A stretch of DNA of 64,000 bases from Sandaracinaceae bacterium (GTDB lineage: Bacteria; Myxococcota_A; Polyangia; Polyangiales; Sandaracinaceae): NCBI GenBank assembly GCA_019637095.1, contig JAHBWG010000011.1, positions 1 through 64,000 on the forward strand, in the 5' to 3' direction. The translations under genes were made by a program, and so were the position numbers. This document shows, in pieces, positions 21,157-30,487 of the stretch (the first letter of the stretch is position 1; each line of letters opens with the position of its first letter). The notes beneath the pieces were generated by a model. That model was not told the origin of the DNA. It ran no database searches and saw only the letters and a program-made list of their open reading frames with translations.

Positions 21157-22349
21157 GCGTCCCCGCGGATCGCGGCGGCCGGGTCCATGGTGGCGGCGCG
21201 CCGCGCGGGCAAGAGCGCCGCGACGAGGCCGGTCGCGAGCGAGACGGACGCCGCGATGGCCAGCCCGCTCGGCTCCGGCTCGATGGGGAAGGGCGTGACC
21301 TGCCCCAAGCCGATCGCGAAGGCGACCCCGAGCGCGATCCCGAGGACCGCGCCCACCGCGCCGAGGATGACGCCTTGCCACAGGAACACCGCGAGCACCG
21401 TGCGCCGCGACGTGCCGATCGCGCGCAGGATCCCGATCTGTCCGCGGCGCTGCACGACGCTCACCACCAGGACGCTGGCGATGCCCATCGCGACCGCGAG
21501 CATCACGAAGAGCTGGATCATGTAGCTCGACTGGTCCTGCGCGCGCAGCGCGATCAGGAGATCGCGGCTGCGCTGCATCCAGCTCGTCGCCTCGAGGCCG
21601 GTGCGCGCTGCGAAGCTCCGCGCGATCGACTCGGCCGCGTAGAGGTCCTCGACGCGCGCGTCGAGCTCGGTGACGTCGCCCGCGCGGCCGGTGATCGTCT
21701 GCGCGGTGCGCAGCGACGTGACGACCCACGCGTCGTCGAGCGCCGCGGCGCCGGTGTCGAAGATGCCGACCACCCGGAGCGTCACCGCGCCGCGATCCGT
21801 GCTCACGCGGAACGGCGCGCCGACGCGGAGCCCGAGCGCCTCCGCGAGGCCGTCGCCGACGAGCGCGCGATCGCCGCCCGCCGCGTAGCGGCCTCCGACG
21901 AGCCGCGGCGCGAGGTCGATGATGCGGCGCAAGCGCGCGGGATCCGCGCCGACGACGACGACCGCCTCCTCCGAGGCGCCGCGACCCGCGAGCGCGGGCC
22001 CGCTCACGCGCGGGCAGACGGCCGAGACGCCGGGCGTGCGCTCGAGCGCGCGCGCGTAGCGCGGCCAGCCGTCGAAGGAGCGGCGGCGCGGGACCGGAGG
22101 CTCGACGCGCCGCGCGACGAGCGCGCCCGGCGCCTCGAGGAGCGCGCGCGAGGACGCCTCGCGCGGTGTCACCGTCACTTGCGCCTGGGCGCCCAACGTC
22201 CGCGCGATGAGATCGCGCTGGAGGCTCGAGATGATCGACGCGACGAACACGAAGGCGGCCACCCCGATCGCGACGCCCGCGAGGATCAGGAGCGACTGCG
22301 CGCGGCCATCGCGCAGGAAGCGCCACGCGAGGTGCAGCGAGAGCTTCAC
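21153..22349 (-). CDS. ABC transporter permease (FtsX/MacB type)
   Basis: A 398-residue permease with one N-terminal helix (about 13-40), a periplasmic MacB-like core domain (about 40-265) and three C-terminal helices (about 275-390), the usual FtsX/MacB topology. Conserved 'QRRGQIGILRAIGTSRRTVL' couples to the ATPase. GTG 22349 overlaps the adaptor's stop, and its own stop overlaps the ATPase start, so the three genes are tightly coupled. Confidence 0.92.
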
Positions 22350-23590
22350 GGGCTCGTCGCTCCCTCGTCCGCCGCGAGCTCGGCGGCGCTGCGGCGCGCG
22401 CCGACCCGCACCGGGTCGCCGGCCTCGACGGAGCCCTCGGGGCCGAGCACGTCGGCGTCCTCGTCGAGGCCCTGCGCGATCTCGACCAGCGTGTCGCCCA
22501 CGAGGCCGATGGTGACGTCGACGCGCTCGGCGCGGCCCCCGCGCGCCACGAGCGCCCACGGGCGCGGCGTGCCGAGGTCGCGCACGTGGCTCGCGGGCAG
22601 GCTCAGCGCGCGCTCGACGCGACCGACCTCGATCTCGACCGCCACGGTCATGTCCGGCCGCAGCTCGAGCTCGGTCGGCTCGAGGGTGAGGAGCAGGTCG
22701 ACGGTGCCGCGCTGCGGGTCGACGGCGGGGGCGATCCGCGAGAGGCGCGCCGGGATGCGGAGCCCGGCGAACGCCTCGGGCGAGACCACCGCGGGCTGGC
22801 CGAGGGCGAGCAGGGCGAGGTTCGACTCGTCCGGGCTCACGCGGACCTCGAGCGGCCCGTCGCCCGCGAGGACGAACAGGACCTGTCCCGGCGCGACGAC
22901 CTCGCCGGGCTCGACGTCCCGGGAGAGCACGACGCCATCGTACGGCGCCCGCAGGTGCGTGCGCTCGAGGGCGACCTGCGCCTGCCGCAAGCGAGCTTGC
23001 GCCCCGGCGAGCGCGGCGGCGGCGGCCGCGGTGTCGGAGCCCGTCGGGGCCGCCTGCGCGAGCTGGAGCGACGCCGTGACGCGCCGGCTCCGGCTCGCGT
23101 CGCGGGCCTGGCGCGCCCGCTCGAGCGCGGTCTCGCTGACCGCGCCGCGCTCGAAGAGCCCGCGCTGGCGCGCGTAGTCGGCCTCGGCGAGGTCGGCCTC
23201 GGTCCGCGCGGCGTCGAGGGCCTCGGCCGCGAGCCGGCGCCCCGAGGTGCGGACCGCGCGCAGGCGCGCCTCGGCCTCGTCGACCGCCGCCTCGGCTGCG
23301 GCGAGAGCGGCGAGCGGCTCCGCGTCCGCGAACCGGGCGAGCAAACCGCCTCGCTCCACGCGCGCGCCGTCCTCGACGAGCACCTCCGCGACCGTCGTCT
23401 GGAGCACGGCGCCGAGGCTCGACTGGCGCCGCTGCACGACCCGCCCCGAGGTCACGAGCGTCTGCACGAGCGGCCCTCGCGACGGGCGCACGGCGTCGAG
23501 CCGAGGCCCCACCGCGCGGCGGTGCGCCCACGCCCCGACCGCGGCGAGCGCGAGCACCCCGAGCGCGATCCACGCGGCCCTCCGTGCCAT
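22346..23590 (-). CDS. HlyD/RND-type periplasmic adaptor subunit
   Basis: A 414-residue protein with an N-terminal membrane anchor (AAWIALGVLALAAVGAWA), split biotinyl-lipoyl halves (VVQRRQSSLGAVLQTTVAEV and LRAPYDGVVLSRDVEPGEVV), a long alpha-helical hairpin (about 95-200), a beta-barrel and a membrane-proximal domain. It links the ABC permease to an outer-membrane channel. The ATG at 23590 is preferred; GTG 23602 is possible. First gene of the exporter operon. Confidence 0.92.
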   Translation of the reverse strand: MARRAAWIALGVLALAAVGAWAHRRAVGPRLDAVRPSRGPLVQTLVTSGRVVQRRQSSLGAVLQTTVAEVLVEDGARVERGGLLARFADAEPLAALAAAEAAVDEAEARLRAVRTSGRRLAAEALDAARTEADLAEADYARQRGLFERGAVSETALERARQARDASRSRRVTASLQLAQAAPTGSDTAAAAAALAGAQARLRQAQVALERTHLRAPYDGVVLSRDVEPGEVVAPGQVLFVLAGDGPLEVRVSPDESNLALLALGQPAVVSPEAFAGLRIPARLSRIAPAVDPQRGTVDLLLTLEPTELELRPDMTVAVEIEVGRVERALSLPASHVRDLGTPRPWALVARGGRAERVDVTIGLVGDTLVEIAQGLDEDADVLGPEGSVEAGDPVRVGARRSAAELAADEGATSP

Positions 23591-23625
23591 CGGTCGCTTC
23601 ACGGTGTGCAGTCTGCCTCTTCCCG

Positions 23626-25239
23626 TCACGAGAGCGCGAGGACGACCTGGGCGACCACGATCTTGACCACGCTCGCGACCGGGAACACCGCGGTGTAGCC
23701 GAGGCGCGGGAGCTCGCTCTTGGCCTGCTCGTGGGCGAAGGCGAGCACGGCGGGCTGCGTGTGGATGCCGGCGACGGTCCCGGTCAGCACCGCGAACGGG
23801 ACGCGGAGGAGGAGCCGACCGACGAGCAGGGTGACGAGCGCGCTCGCGAGGGTCACGGCGGCGCCCGCGCCGAGCAGCGCGAGGCCCTCCGCGCTGGCGA
23901 CCGTCTGGACGAACTGCGCGCCGGAGCGCAGGCCGACGCCGCCCAGGAACAGCAAGAGCCCGAACTGCCGCAGCGTCACGTTCGCAGAGTAGGGCTGCGC
24001 CCAGACGAGCGGGCCCGTGCGGCCGATCCGCCCGAGCACGAGCCCCGCGATCAGCGGCCCGCCGGCCACGCCGAGCTCGAAGCTGCCGCCGGACGGGAGC
24101 GGGATCGGCACGCTGCCGAGCAGCAGCCCGAGCGCTACGCCGAGCCCGAAGGTGAGCGCGTCGATCTCCGCGAGCGCGTGGTACGAGTCGCCGAGGAACT
24201 TCCCGAGCGCGGCCATGCGATCGCGCGGCGCCACCACGCGGACGCGGTCGCCGGGCTCGAGCTCCGCGTCGTCGTCCGCGAGGAGCTCCACCTCGCCGCG
24301 CCGGATGCGCGTGATCGCGGCGCCGAAGCGCTCGTGCAAGTGCAGCTCGCGGATCGGGCGCTCGACGACGTCCGGGTTGCTCACGAAGACGCGCCGCATG
24401 TCGAGCACGCTGCGGTCGAGCTCGGGGTGCTCGTCACAGCGCTCGCCGAGCAGGGCGCAGGCGCGCTCGAGCCCCTCCGGGCTCCCGACCGCGGTGAGGA
24501 GGTCGCCGTCCGCGAGCACGGTGTACTCGTCCGCGACGGTGAGCGTGTCGCCGCGCCGGTGCCGGACGAAGCGCACGTGCAGGGGGTGGTCGCGCTCGAG
24601 CGCGCCGAGGGCGGCCCCGATCGCGCGCGGGTCGCGCACGCGGAAGGTCGCGGTCGAGAGCGTCTCGCCGACCACCATCGGGTCGACCACGCTCGGCCGC
24701 TCGCTCGCGTAGTCCAGGCGCAAGACGCGTTGCACGAGCACGATCGCGGCGAGCACACCGAGCACGCCGAAGGGGTAGGCGACCGAGTACGCGACGACGG
24801 GCAGGGCGGCCGTGTCGGCCGGGAGGCGCTCGACGACCGCGGCGAGCGCGGGCGTGTTCGTCAGGCCGCCGCAGAAGAGCCCGGCCGCGGTCTGGGCCGA
24901 GAGACCGAGCGCGCGCGAGAGCAGGACGGTGACGGCGGCCGAGACGAGGACCGCCGCGAGCGCGAGGCCGCCGTCGCGCAGGCCGCGCGCGCGGAAGAGC
25001 TTGAAGAAGCCCGGCCCGGCCGACAGGCCGATGGCGTAGATGAAGAGCGCGAGCCCGAGGTGCGGGACGATCGGCGGGACCTCGAGCTCGGGCGAGAGCG
25101 CGGACACGACGAGCCCGGCGAAGAGCACCGCCGCGACGCCCAGGCTCATCCGGCCGACGCGCACCTTGCCGGCGAGGTAGCCGATCGCCGCGACCACGAA
25201 GAGCGCGAGGAGCGGGTCGGCGAGCATCGCGGGCCTCAT
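23626..25239 (-). CDS. AspT/YidE-type transporter with two TrkA-C (RCK-C) domains
   Basis: A 537-residue membrane protein. About five helices (residues 5-170) come first, then two cytosolic RCK-C domains (about 190-360: 'RVRDPRAIGAALGALERDHP' and 'VVERPIRELHLHERFGAAI'), then about five more helices with the duplicated GGPL/GxxGL and 'GTVAGIHTQPAVLAFA' motif. This is the AspT/YidE duplication family of aspartate:alanine-antiporter-like carriers; the substrate is unassigned. It ends 35 bp before the adaptor gene and may share its transcript. Start ATG 25239; ATG 25227 is possible. Confidence 0.88.
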   Translation of the reverse strand: MRPAMLADPLLALFVVAAIGYLAGKVRVGRMSLGVAAVLFAGLVVSALSPELEVPPIVPHLGLALFIYAIGLSAGPGFFKLFRARGLRDGGLALAAVLVSAAVTVLLSRALGLSAQTAAGLFCGGLTNTPALAAVVERLPADTAALPVVAYSVAYPFGVLGVLAAIVLVQRVLRLDYASERPSVVDPMVVGETLSTATFRVRDPRAIGAALGALERDHPLHVRFVRHRRGDTLTVADEYTVLADGDLLTAVGSPEGLERACALLGERCDEHPELDRSVLDMRRVFVSNPDVVERPIRELHLHERFGAAITRIRRGEVELLADDDAELEPGDRVRVVAPRDRMAALGKFLGDSYHALAEIDALTFGLGVALGLLLGSVPIPLPSGGSFELGVAGGPLIAGLVLGRIGRTGPLVWAQPYSANVTLRQFGLLLFLGGVGLRSGAQFVQTVASAEGLALLGAGAAVTLASALVTLLVGRLLLRVPFAVLTGTVAGIHTQPAVLAFAHEQAKSELPRLGYTAVFPVASVVKIVVAQVVLALS

Positions 25240-25275
25240 CTAGGCACGGCGCCGGCCTCGCGCCACGCCCGCGGA

Positions 25276-25533
25276 TTACTCCTTCTGGTAGCGCGCCTTC
25301 CACTCGTCGTAGGGCATGCCGTAGACGAGCTCGCGCGCGGCCATCTTGTCGAGCTCGACGCCCTCCGCCTGCGCCGCCGCCGCGTACCACTTGGCGAGGC
25401 AGTTGCGGCAGAAGCCGGCGAGCTCCATCAGCTCGATGTTCTGTACGTCGGTGCGCGCGCGCAGGTGCTCGACCAGCGCGCGGAACGCGGCCGCCTCGAC
25501 GCGGGTGCGGGTGGCGTCGTCGAGCTCGTCCAT
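25276..25533 (-). CDS. DUF1244 family small protein
   Basis: An 85-residue protein matching DUF1244 over its full length: 'FRALVEHLRARTDVQNIELM', ELAGFCRNCLAKWY and 'YGMPYDEWKARYQ'. The family is a short all-helical protein of unknown function, widespread in Proteobacteria, with an invariant CRNC pair. It follows the hydrolase-like lipoprotein gene by 4 bp on the same strand and is likely in its transcript. Confidence 0.88.
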   Translation of the reverse strand: MDELDDATRTRVEAAAFRALVEHLRARTDVQNIELMELAGFCRNCLAKWYAAAAQAEGVELDKMAARELVYGMPYDEWKARYQKE

Positions 25534-25537
25534 CGGC

Positions 25538-27778
25538 TCACTCCGGGTCGCAGGGACCGTCGCAGGTGTGGATGATCTCGCCGGTCCGGAAGAAGTGGAG
25601 CGTCTGCTCGAGCGCGCGCGGGTTCGAGCGTACGCGCCCGTGCGGGTCGGAGCCGGCGCGCTGCGGGATGTTGTAGATCGGGTCGGGCGGCAGCCCGTAG
25701 TCGAACTCCACGATCGCGCTGCCGGTGTGCGGGCCGTCCACCTCTTCGATCCCGAAGATCGGCTGCGTCCACGGGCGGATCGCGACGGCGCCGATCGCGC
25801 GCGCCATGATGTGCGCGCCGAGCGTCGTCACCTGATGATCGCCGAGGGCCGGCTGGAGGATCACCTGGTGCGTCGGCGTGCCGGGCAGCGGGTCGTTCAT
25901 GATGTGGCGCGTGAACGAGCCGGGCTCCGCGCGATCCCAGAGGTGCTGGATCGCGACGAGCGCGATCTGGATGTTCGGCCCCTCGTCGAACGACTGGCGC
26001 AGCAGCGCGAGGTATGGGTCGAAGTCGACGCTGCGGTTCAGGAGCAGGTTGTACGGCTGCCCCGGCACGCCGAGGATCCCGCGCCGCACGTCGGTCGTCA
26101 GCGCCATGTACGTGCCGCCGAAGATCCCGCCCTGCGAGTCGCCCGTGTAGAACCCCTCGCTCGTGTCGATGACGCTGCGGCCGTCGATCTGGAAGGCCTC
26201 GTGCGTGCCCATGCCCGTGAGCATCAGGCGCATCGCGAGCAGGGCGTTGGTGATGCCCTGCACGAGCCGCTCCGGCACGGTGCGGAAGTCCTCGAGCGTG
26301 CCGCGCGCGAGCGCGATCGTGATCGGCGCGACGTCGTCGCCCGCCATGCCCTTCCAGTCGACGCCGAAGGGGATGAAGCCGTTCTCGTTACCGAAGCGCG
26401 CGAGCCAGCCCGCGTTCGCTTGGTAGCGGTCGCCGAGCAGGCCGTGGCCGTACTGGATCGGCTGCGCCGGCGTGTCGGGCGTGGCGCTGCGCGGGATGTT
26501 GACGACGACGTAGTACTCGGCCGTGCCCTCGATGCGCGGCAGCCCGTTCGCGTCGAGGTTCAGCCGCGAGCCGGCGTCGGGGCTGTCGTTGAAGAGCGGC
26601 ACCGTCATCGCGACGTTGACGCGGCGGCGGATGTGCTCGTTCTCCTCCATCGTGAAGTCGCGGATCGGCGGCTCGCCGGGGATCTCGCCCTCGCGCACGA
26701 GCCGGAACTCGGGCCCGTCCTCGCCGACGGCGGCGAGCGCTTGATCGCGCGCGGACACGAGCCACGCGGTGTCCGTCTCGAGGCTGCCCGTCGTGAAGTC
26801 CCACGCGAGCTGGAGGTCCTCGCGCCCGACGCCCGCGCCCGCGAGCGTCGTGAAGAGCTCCTCGAAGCGCGCGCGGCGCGCCTCGAGGGTGGCCACGTCG
26901 CTGCTCGCGCCGTCGCGCAGCGCGCGGAACGTCGCGGGCGGCTCGACGAGCGCGCCGTCGCGATCGACGACGCCGCGGATCGCGACGAGGTAGCGCGTGC
27001 CGTGCTCGAGCGGGACGACGGGGCGGATGATGAAGGTGCGCTGCGGCTCGGGCGGCGCGCACGGGACGCGGTCGTCGCAGAACGCGCGGCGGCTGTCGTC
27101 CATGCAGGCGCGGCCCGTCGGGCTCTGGCCGGCGACGCACTCCTCGCGGCAGAGGTTCGAGGAGCAGAGCAGCTCGCCCGTGCAGACGTTGCCGCAGCGG
27201 CCGCAGTTGGTCGGGTCGTTCAGGTCGACCTCGCAGCCGTTGAGGACGTCGCCGTCGCAGTCCTCGAAGCCCTGCGGGCACGCCATCGAGAAGTCGAGCT
27301 CCGCGAAGTGCGGCACGCGCTCGCCGGTCGCGGCGTTCAACAGGACCGTCGGCGACGTCGGCGAGAGCGAGTCGGCGATGTGGTCCGGGTCCGGCAGTCC
27401 GGTCGGCGCGGCGCGCGGGAAGTAGGCGAGGATCGAGCCGTTCACCGACCAACCATCGCGCGTGTTGATCGGCGCCGGATCGATCGGCCGCCGGGGAGGC
27501 GTGCGCCCGCGCGGGAGCGTGGTCGGGCCGAGCGCGACGCGGTGGCCGGTCGGCGTGCTCGGGTCGTCGGCGAGCCAGTAGTCGGACGGGAAGGGGAGCG
27601 CGCAGAACTCCGGCACGAGCGCCTCGCAGTCCGCGCGCAGCAGATCCTCGCCGGGGCCCGCGTCTTCCATCGGGGGCGGGCCGGCGTCGTTGCCACCCAT
27701 GGTGTTGCCGTCGCAGCCGACGGCGCCTAGCGATGCGAGCGAGACGAGCAGGGAGATCCAGGTCCGGGTACGGCTCAT
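25538..27778 (-). CDS. Lipoprotein alpha/beta-hydrolase-like protein with Cys-rich insert
   Basis: A 746-residue exported protein. Lipobox GAVGC has its Cys at 22. A conserved N-terminal domain begins near 'CALPFPSDYWLADDPSTPTG'. A Cys-rich insert lies at about 166-219 (CDGDVLNGCEVDLND, CGRCGNVC), a motif repeated in many myxobacterial surface proteins. The C-terminal half has a candidate oxyanion segment (YGHGLLGDRYQ) and a nucleophile elbow GDSQGG with Ser near residue 545. It resembles bacterial lipase/virulence-factor-like hydrolases, so an esterase on the outer membrane is plausible but unproven. A stretch with a late His (ALGDHQVTTLGAH) could complete a triad. Confidence 0.75.
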   Translation of the reverse strand: MSRTRTWISLLVSLASLGAVGCDGNTMGGNDAGPPPMEDAGPGEDLLRADCEALVPEFCALPFPSDYWLADDPSTPTGHRVALGPTTLPRGRTPPRRPIDPAPINTRDGWSVNGSILAYFPRAAPTGLPDPDHIADSLSPTSPTVLLNAATGERVPHFAELDFSMACPQGFEDCDGDVLNGCEVDLNDPTNCGRCGNVCTGELLCSSNLCREECVAGQSPTGRACMDDSRRAFCDDRVPCAPPEPQRTFIIRPVVPLEHGTRYLVAIRGVVDRDGALVEPPATFRALRDGASSDVATLEARRARFEELFTTLAGAGVGREDLQLAWDFTTGSLETDTAWLVSARDQALAAVGEDGPEFRLVREGEIPGEPPIRDFTMEENEHIRRRVNVAMTVPLFNDSPDAGSRLNLDANGLPRIEGTAEYYVVVNIPRSATPDTPAQPIQYGHGLLGDRYQANAGWLARFGNENGFIPFGVDWKGMAGDDVAPITIALARGTLEDFRTVPERLVQGITNALLAMRLMLTGMGTHEAFQIDGRSVIDTSEGFYTGDSQGGIFGGTYMALTTDVRRGILGVPGQPYNLLLNRSVDFDPYLALLRQSFDEGPNIQIALVAIQHLWDRAEPGSFTRHIMNDPLPGTPTHQVILQPALGDHQVTTLGAHIMARAIGAVAIRPWTQPIFGIEEVDGPHTGSAIVEFDYGLPPDPIYNIPQRAGSDPHGRVRSNPRALEQTLHFFRTGEIIHTCDGPCDPE

Positions 27779-27868
27779 GGACGAGACAGTGCCGAGGCGG
27801 CCGCCGGGCGTCCAGCCCGGAGCGTGAGCGGACCGGCCGGGTAAGGCGTCTGTTACCTTCCCCGGCGC

Positions 27869-29344
27869 ATGCCCGGACAGCTCGACGAGCGCGATCGCGA
27901 GTTCTTCCGGCTCGTCTCGCGAGCCGCCTACGTCAACCCGTTCAGCCCGGAGCGCGACGCGCTCGACCTCGCCATCGCGGACGCCGAGGGCGCCGCGCCG
28001 GACCTCGTCGATCGGCTCGTCGCGCGCGTGGAGGAGCGCCTGCTCGCGCTCGACGCGCGCGGCGAGCTCGACGCGGACGCGTTCGCGCACCGCGACTGGG
28101 TGCTGGTGGAGCACGCCGTCCTGTTCGAGAGCTTCCACCGCTTCGCGCATCGGCTCGACGCGCTCATCGAGGCGCAGCTCGCAGCGGGCGACGCGCCGGT
28201 CCCCGTGCCGTTCGCGGCCGAGCTGCTCGCGCGCCTGCGCGCCCGCGGGATCGCGCGCGACCGCGCGCTGCGGATGCTCGCGCTCTTCTGGCAGATGCGC
28301 CGCGCCTACTACTTCATCGTCACCGGGCTCACCGGCGTCAGTCCGTCGATGCGGCGGCTCCGCGCGGCGCTGTGGAACGACGTCTTCACGCACGACGGCG
28401 CGCGCTACGAGGCGCTGCTCTGGGATCGGCTCGAGGACTTCTCGCTCATCATCCGTGGCGAGACGGGCAGCGGGAAGGGGCAGGCCGCGCGGGCGATCGG
28501 GCGCTCGGGCTACATCCCGTTCGACGAGGGCAAGGGGACGTTCGCCGCGTCGTTCACCGAGCTGTTCGTGCCGATCAACCTCTCGCAGTTCCCCGAGTCG
28601 CTGATCGAGTCGGAGCTCTTCGGCCACAAGAAGGGCGCGTTCACCGGCGCCGTCGACTCGCACGCGGGCGTGTTCTCGCGCTGCCGTACCCACGGCGCGA
28701 TCTTCCTCGACGAGATCGGCGAGGTGTCGATCCCGGTGCAGATCAAGCTCCTGCGCGTCCTGCAGGACCGCGTGTTCAGCCCGGTCGGCGGCCACGAGGA
28801 GCGGCGCTTCGAAGGGCGCGTGATCGCGGCGACGCACCGCGACCTCGACGAGGCGCGGCGCGAGCGGCGCTTCCGCGACGACTTCTACTACCGGCTGTGC
28901 ACCGACGTGCTCGAGATGCCGTCGCTCCGCGTGCGGTTCGCGGAGGATCCGGCGGAGCTCGTCGTGCTCGTCGAGCACCTCGTCGAGCGCATCGTGGGTC
29001 AGCGCGACGGGCCCGTCGTCGAGCGCGTGGTCGAGGTCGTGACGCGCACGCTGCCGAAGGACTACGCGTGGCCAGGCAACGTGCGCGAGCTCGAGCAGTG
29101 CGTGCGCCGGGTGCTCCTGACGGGGACGTTCGCGCCCGACCCGGCCAGCCTGCGAACGACGGACGCGGCCACGCAGCTCGCCGAGCTCCTCGAGGGAGGC
29201 GCGCTCGAGGCGCGCGAGCTCGTCGCGCGATACTGCGCGCTCCTGCACGCGCGGGTGGGCACCTACGAGGAGGTCGCGCGGATCACCGGCCTCGACCGCC
29301 GGACCGTCAAGAAGTACGTCCAGCAGGGCGACGCGCCCGACTGA
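27869..29344 (+). CDS. Sigma-54-dependent transcriptional activator with novel N-terminal domain
   Basis: A 491-residue activator. Residues 1-180 are an all-helical domain that is not a receiver, GAF, PAS or FHA domain and that I do not recognise. The AAA+ domain has Walker A GETGSGKG (197-204), the sigma-54 loop GAFTGA (256-261), Walker [11 protein letters not shown] and WPGNVREL. The C-terminus carries an HTH (about 455-485, [20 protein letters not shown]). It is divergent from the hydrolase lipoprotein operon, with 90 bp between, and could control it. The cognate signal is unknown. Confidence 0.88.
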   Translation: MPGQLDERDREFFRLVSRAAYVNPFSPERDALDLAIADAEGAAPDLVDRLVARVEERLLALDARGELDADAFAHRDWVLVEHAVLFESFHRFAHRLDALIEAQLAAGDAPVPVPFAAELLARLRARGIARDRALRMLALFWQMRRAYYFIVTGLTGVSPSMRRLRAALWNDVFTHDGARYEALLWDRLEDFSLIIRGETGSGKGQAARAIGRSGYIPFDEGKGTFAASFTELFVPINLSQFPESLIESELFGHKKGAFTGAVDSHAGVFSRCRTHGAIFLDEIGEVSIPVQIKLLRVLQDRVFSPVGGHEERRFEGRVIAATHRDLDEARRERRFRDDFYYRLCTDVLEMPSLRVRFAEDPAELVVLVEHLVERIVGQRDGPVVERVVEVVTRTLPKDYAWPGNVRELEQCVRRVLLTGTFAPDPASLRTTDAATQLAELLEGGALEARELVARYCALLHARVGTYEEVARITGLDRRTVKKYVQQGDAPD

Positions 29345-30487
29345 TCACCCGCGGGCGAGGCGGACGCCCGCGAAGATCGCGCGCGTCTCGGGCAGGTAGA
29401 AGTTGCGGAACGTGCGGCGCGCGACCGACGGATCGGTCGCGCTCGAGCCGCCCTTGAGCACGCGGTGCCGGCCGTCGAAGTAGGGCTCGGAGTAGCCGCG
29501 GTACGGGAAGGGCGCGAAGCCGTCGTAGGGCCCGAACGTCGTGGACGTCCACACCCACGCCGGCTCGCGCGGCTCGCCGTGCGCTGCCGCGCGCTCCCAC
29601 TCGGCCTCGGTCGGCAGGCGCGCGTCGAAGAAGCGCGCGAGCGCCTCGGCCTCGTGGCACGAGACGCCGGCGACCGGATCGCTCGGCGCCACGTGCCGCA
29701 GCCGGCCGTCGAGCGTGACGCGCGCGAGCGCGCCGTCGGTGTCGCGCGTCCAGCCGCGCGGGTGCGTTACGCCGAGCGCCTCGCGCCACGCCCAGCCCTC
29801 GTCGGTCCAGAGCGCGCGCGTCTCGTAGCCGCCGGCGGCGCGGAAGGTGTCCCACGCGCCCGCCGTGATCGGCTCCGAGAGCGCGAACGGCGCGACGCGG
29901 ACCTCGTGCGCCGGCCGCTCGTTGTCGTACGCGAGCGGCGCGTCGGTGCCCATCGTCAGCGTCCCGCCGGCGACCGCCGCGAAGACCGGGGCGCCGCGCA
30001 GCGACGGCGGCGGCGGTGGCGGGCGCTGCGCCTCGAGCGCGAGCTGCCGCACGATCGCCATCGTCTCGCGGTGCTGGTGCTCGTGCGCCTCGACGAACCA
30101 GCCGACGAAGCCGCCGCGGACGAGCGGGTCGTCCCCGTCGAGCGCGAGGGTCGGCAGCACCTCGAGCACCGCGTCGCGCACGCGCGCGAGGTAGGCGAGG
30201 AGCTCGGCCTTCGGCGGCTGCTGCGTGCGCTCGCGCTTGGGGCAGCCGCCCTGCGCCCAGGCGCGCGAGAAGGGCGCCGACAGCTCGCCGCGCCCCGCGC
30301 AGCGCTCGAGGATCCAGTGCGCCTCGGTGAAGCCGACGTGGCCGAGGTGCCAGCCCAGGGGCGAGAAGTCCTCCGACGGCCAGGCGCACAGCGCCGCGTC
30401 GTCGAGGTCGGCGACGAACGCGAGGGTCTTCGCGCGGCCGCGCGCGAGCCGGTCCGCGATCGCCCGGTGGCTCAGAACGTCCGACAC
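29345..30487 (-). CDS. egtB: EgtB-like sulfoxide synthase (DinB + FGE-sulfatase domains)
   Basis: A 380-residue protein with an N-terminal DinB-type helical bundle and a C-terminal formylglycine-generating-enzyme-like domain (VAGGTLTMGTD; 'ARLPTEAEWERAAA'; RVLKGGS; 'FRNFYLPETRAIFAGVRLAR'). Candidate iron ligands H50 (GWHLGH), H135 and H139 (HEHQH) fit the three-His pattern of EgtB, which uses O2 and non-haem iron to join a sulfur donor to hercynine. GTG 30487 overlaps the egtC-like gene by 16 bp. No egtD is in the window. A selenoneine-synthase or other EgtB-clade role cannot be excluded. Confidence 0.85.
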   Translation of the reverse strand: MSDVLSHRAIADRLARGRAKTLAFVADLDDAALCAWPSEDFSPLGWHLGHVGFTEAHWILERCAGRGELSAPFSRAWAQGGCPKRERTQQPPKAELLAYLARVRDAVLEVLPTLALDGDDPLVRGGFVGWFVEAHEHQHRETMAIVRQLALEAQRPPPPPPSLRGAPVFAAVAGGTLTMGTDAPLAYDNERPAHEVRVAPFALSEPITAGAWDTFRAAGGYETRALWTDEGWAWREALGVTHPRGWTRDTDGALARVTLDGRLRHVAPSDPVAGVSCHEAEALARFFDARLPTEAEWERAAAHGEPREPAWVWTSTTFGPYDGFAPFPYRGYSEPYFDGRHRVLKGGSSATDPSVARRTFRNFYLPETRAIFAGVRLARG

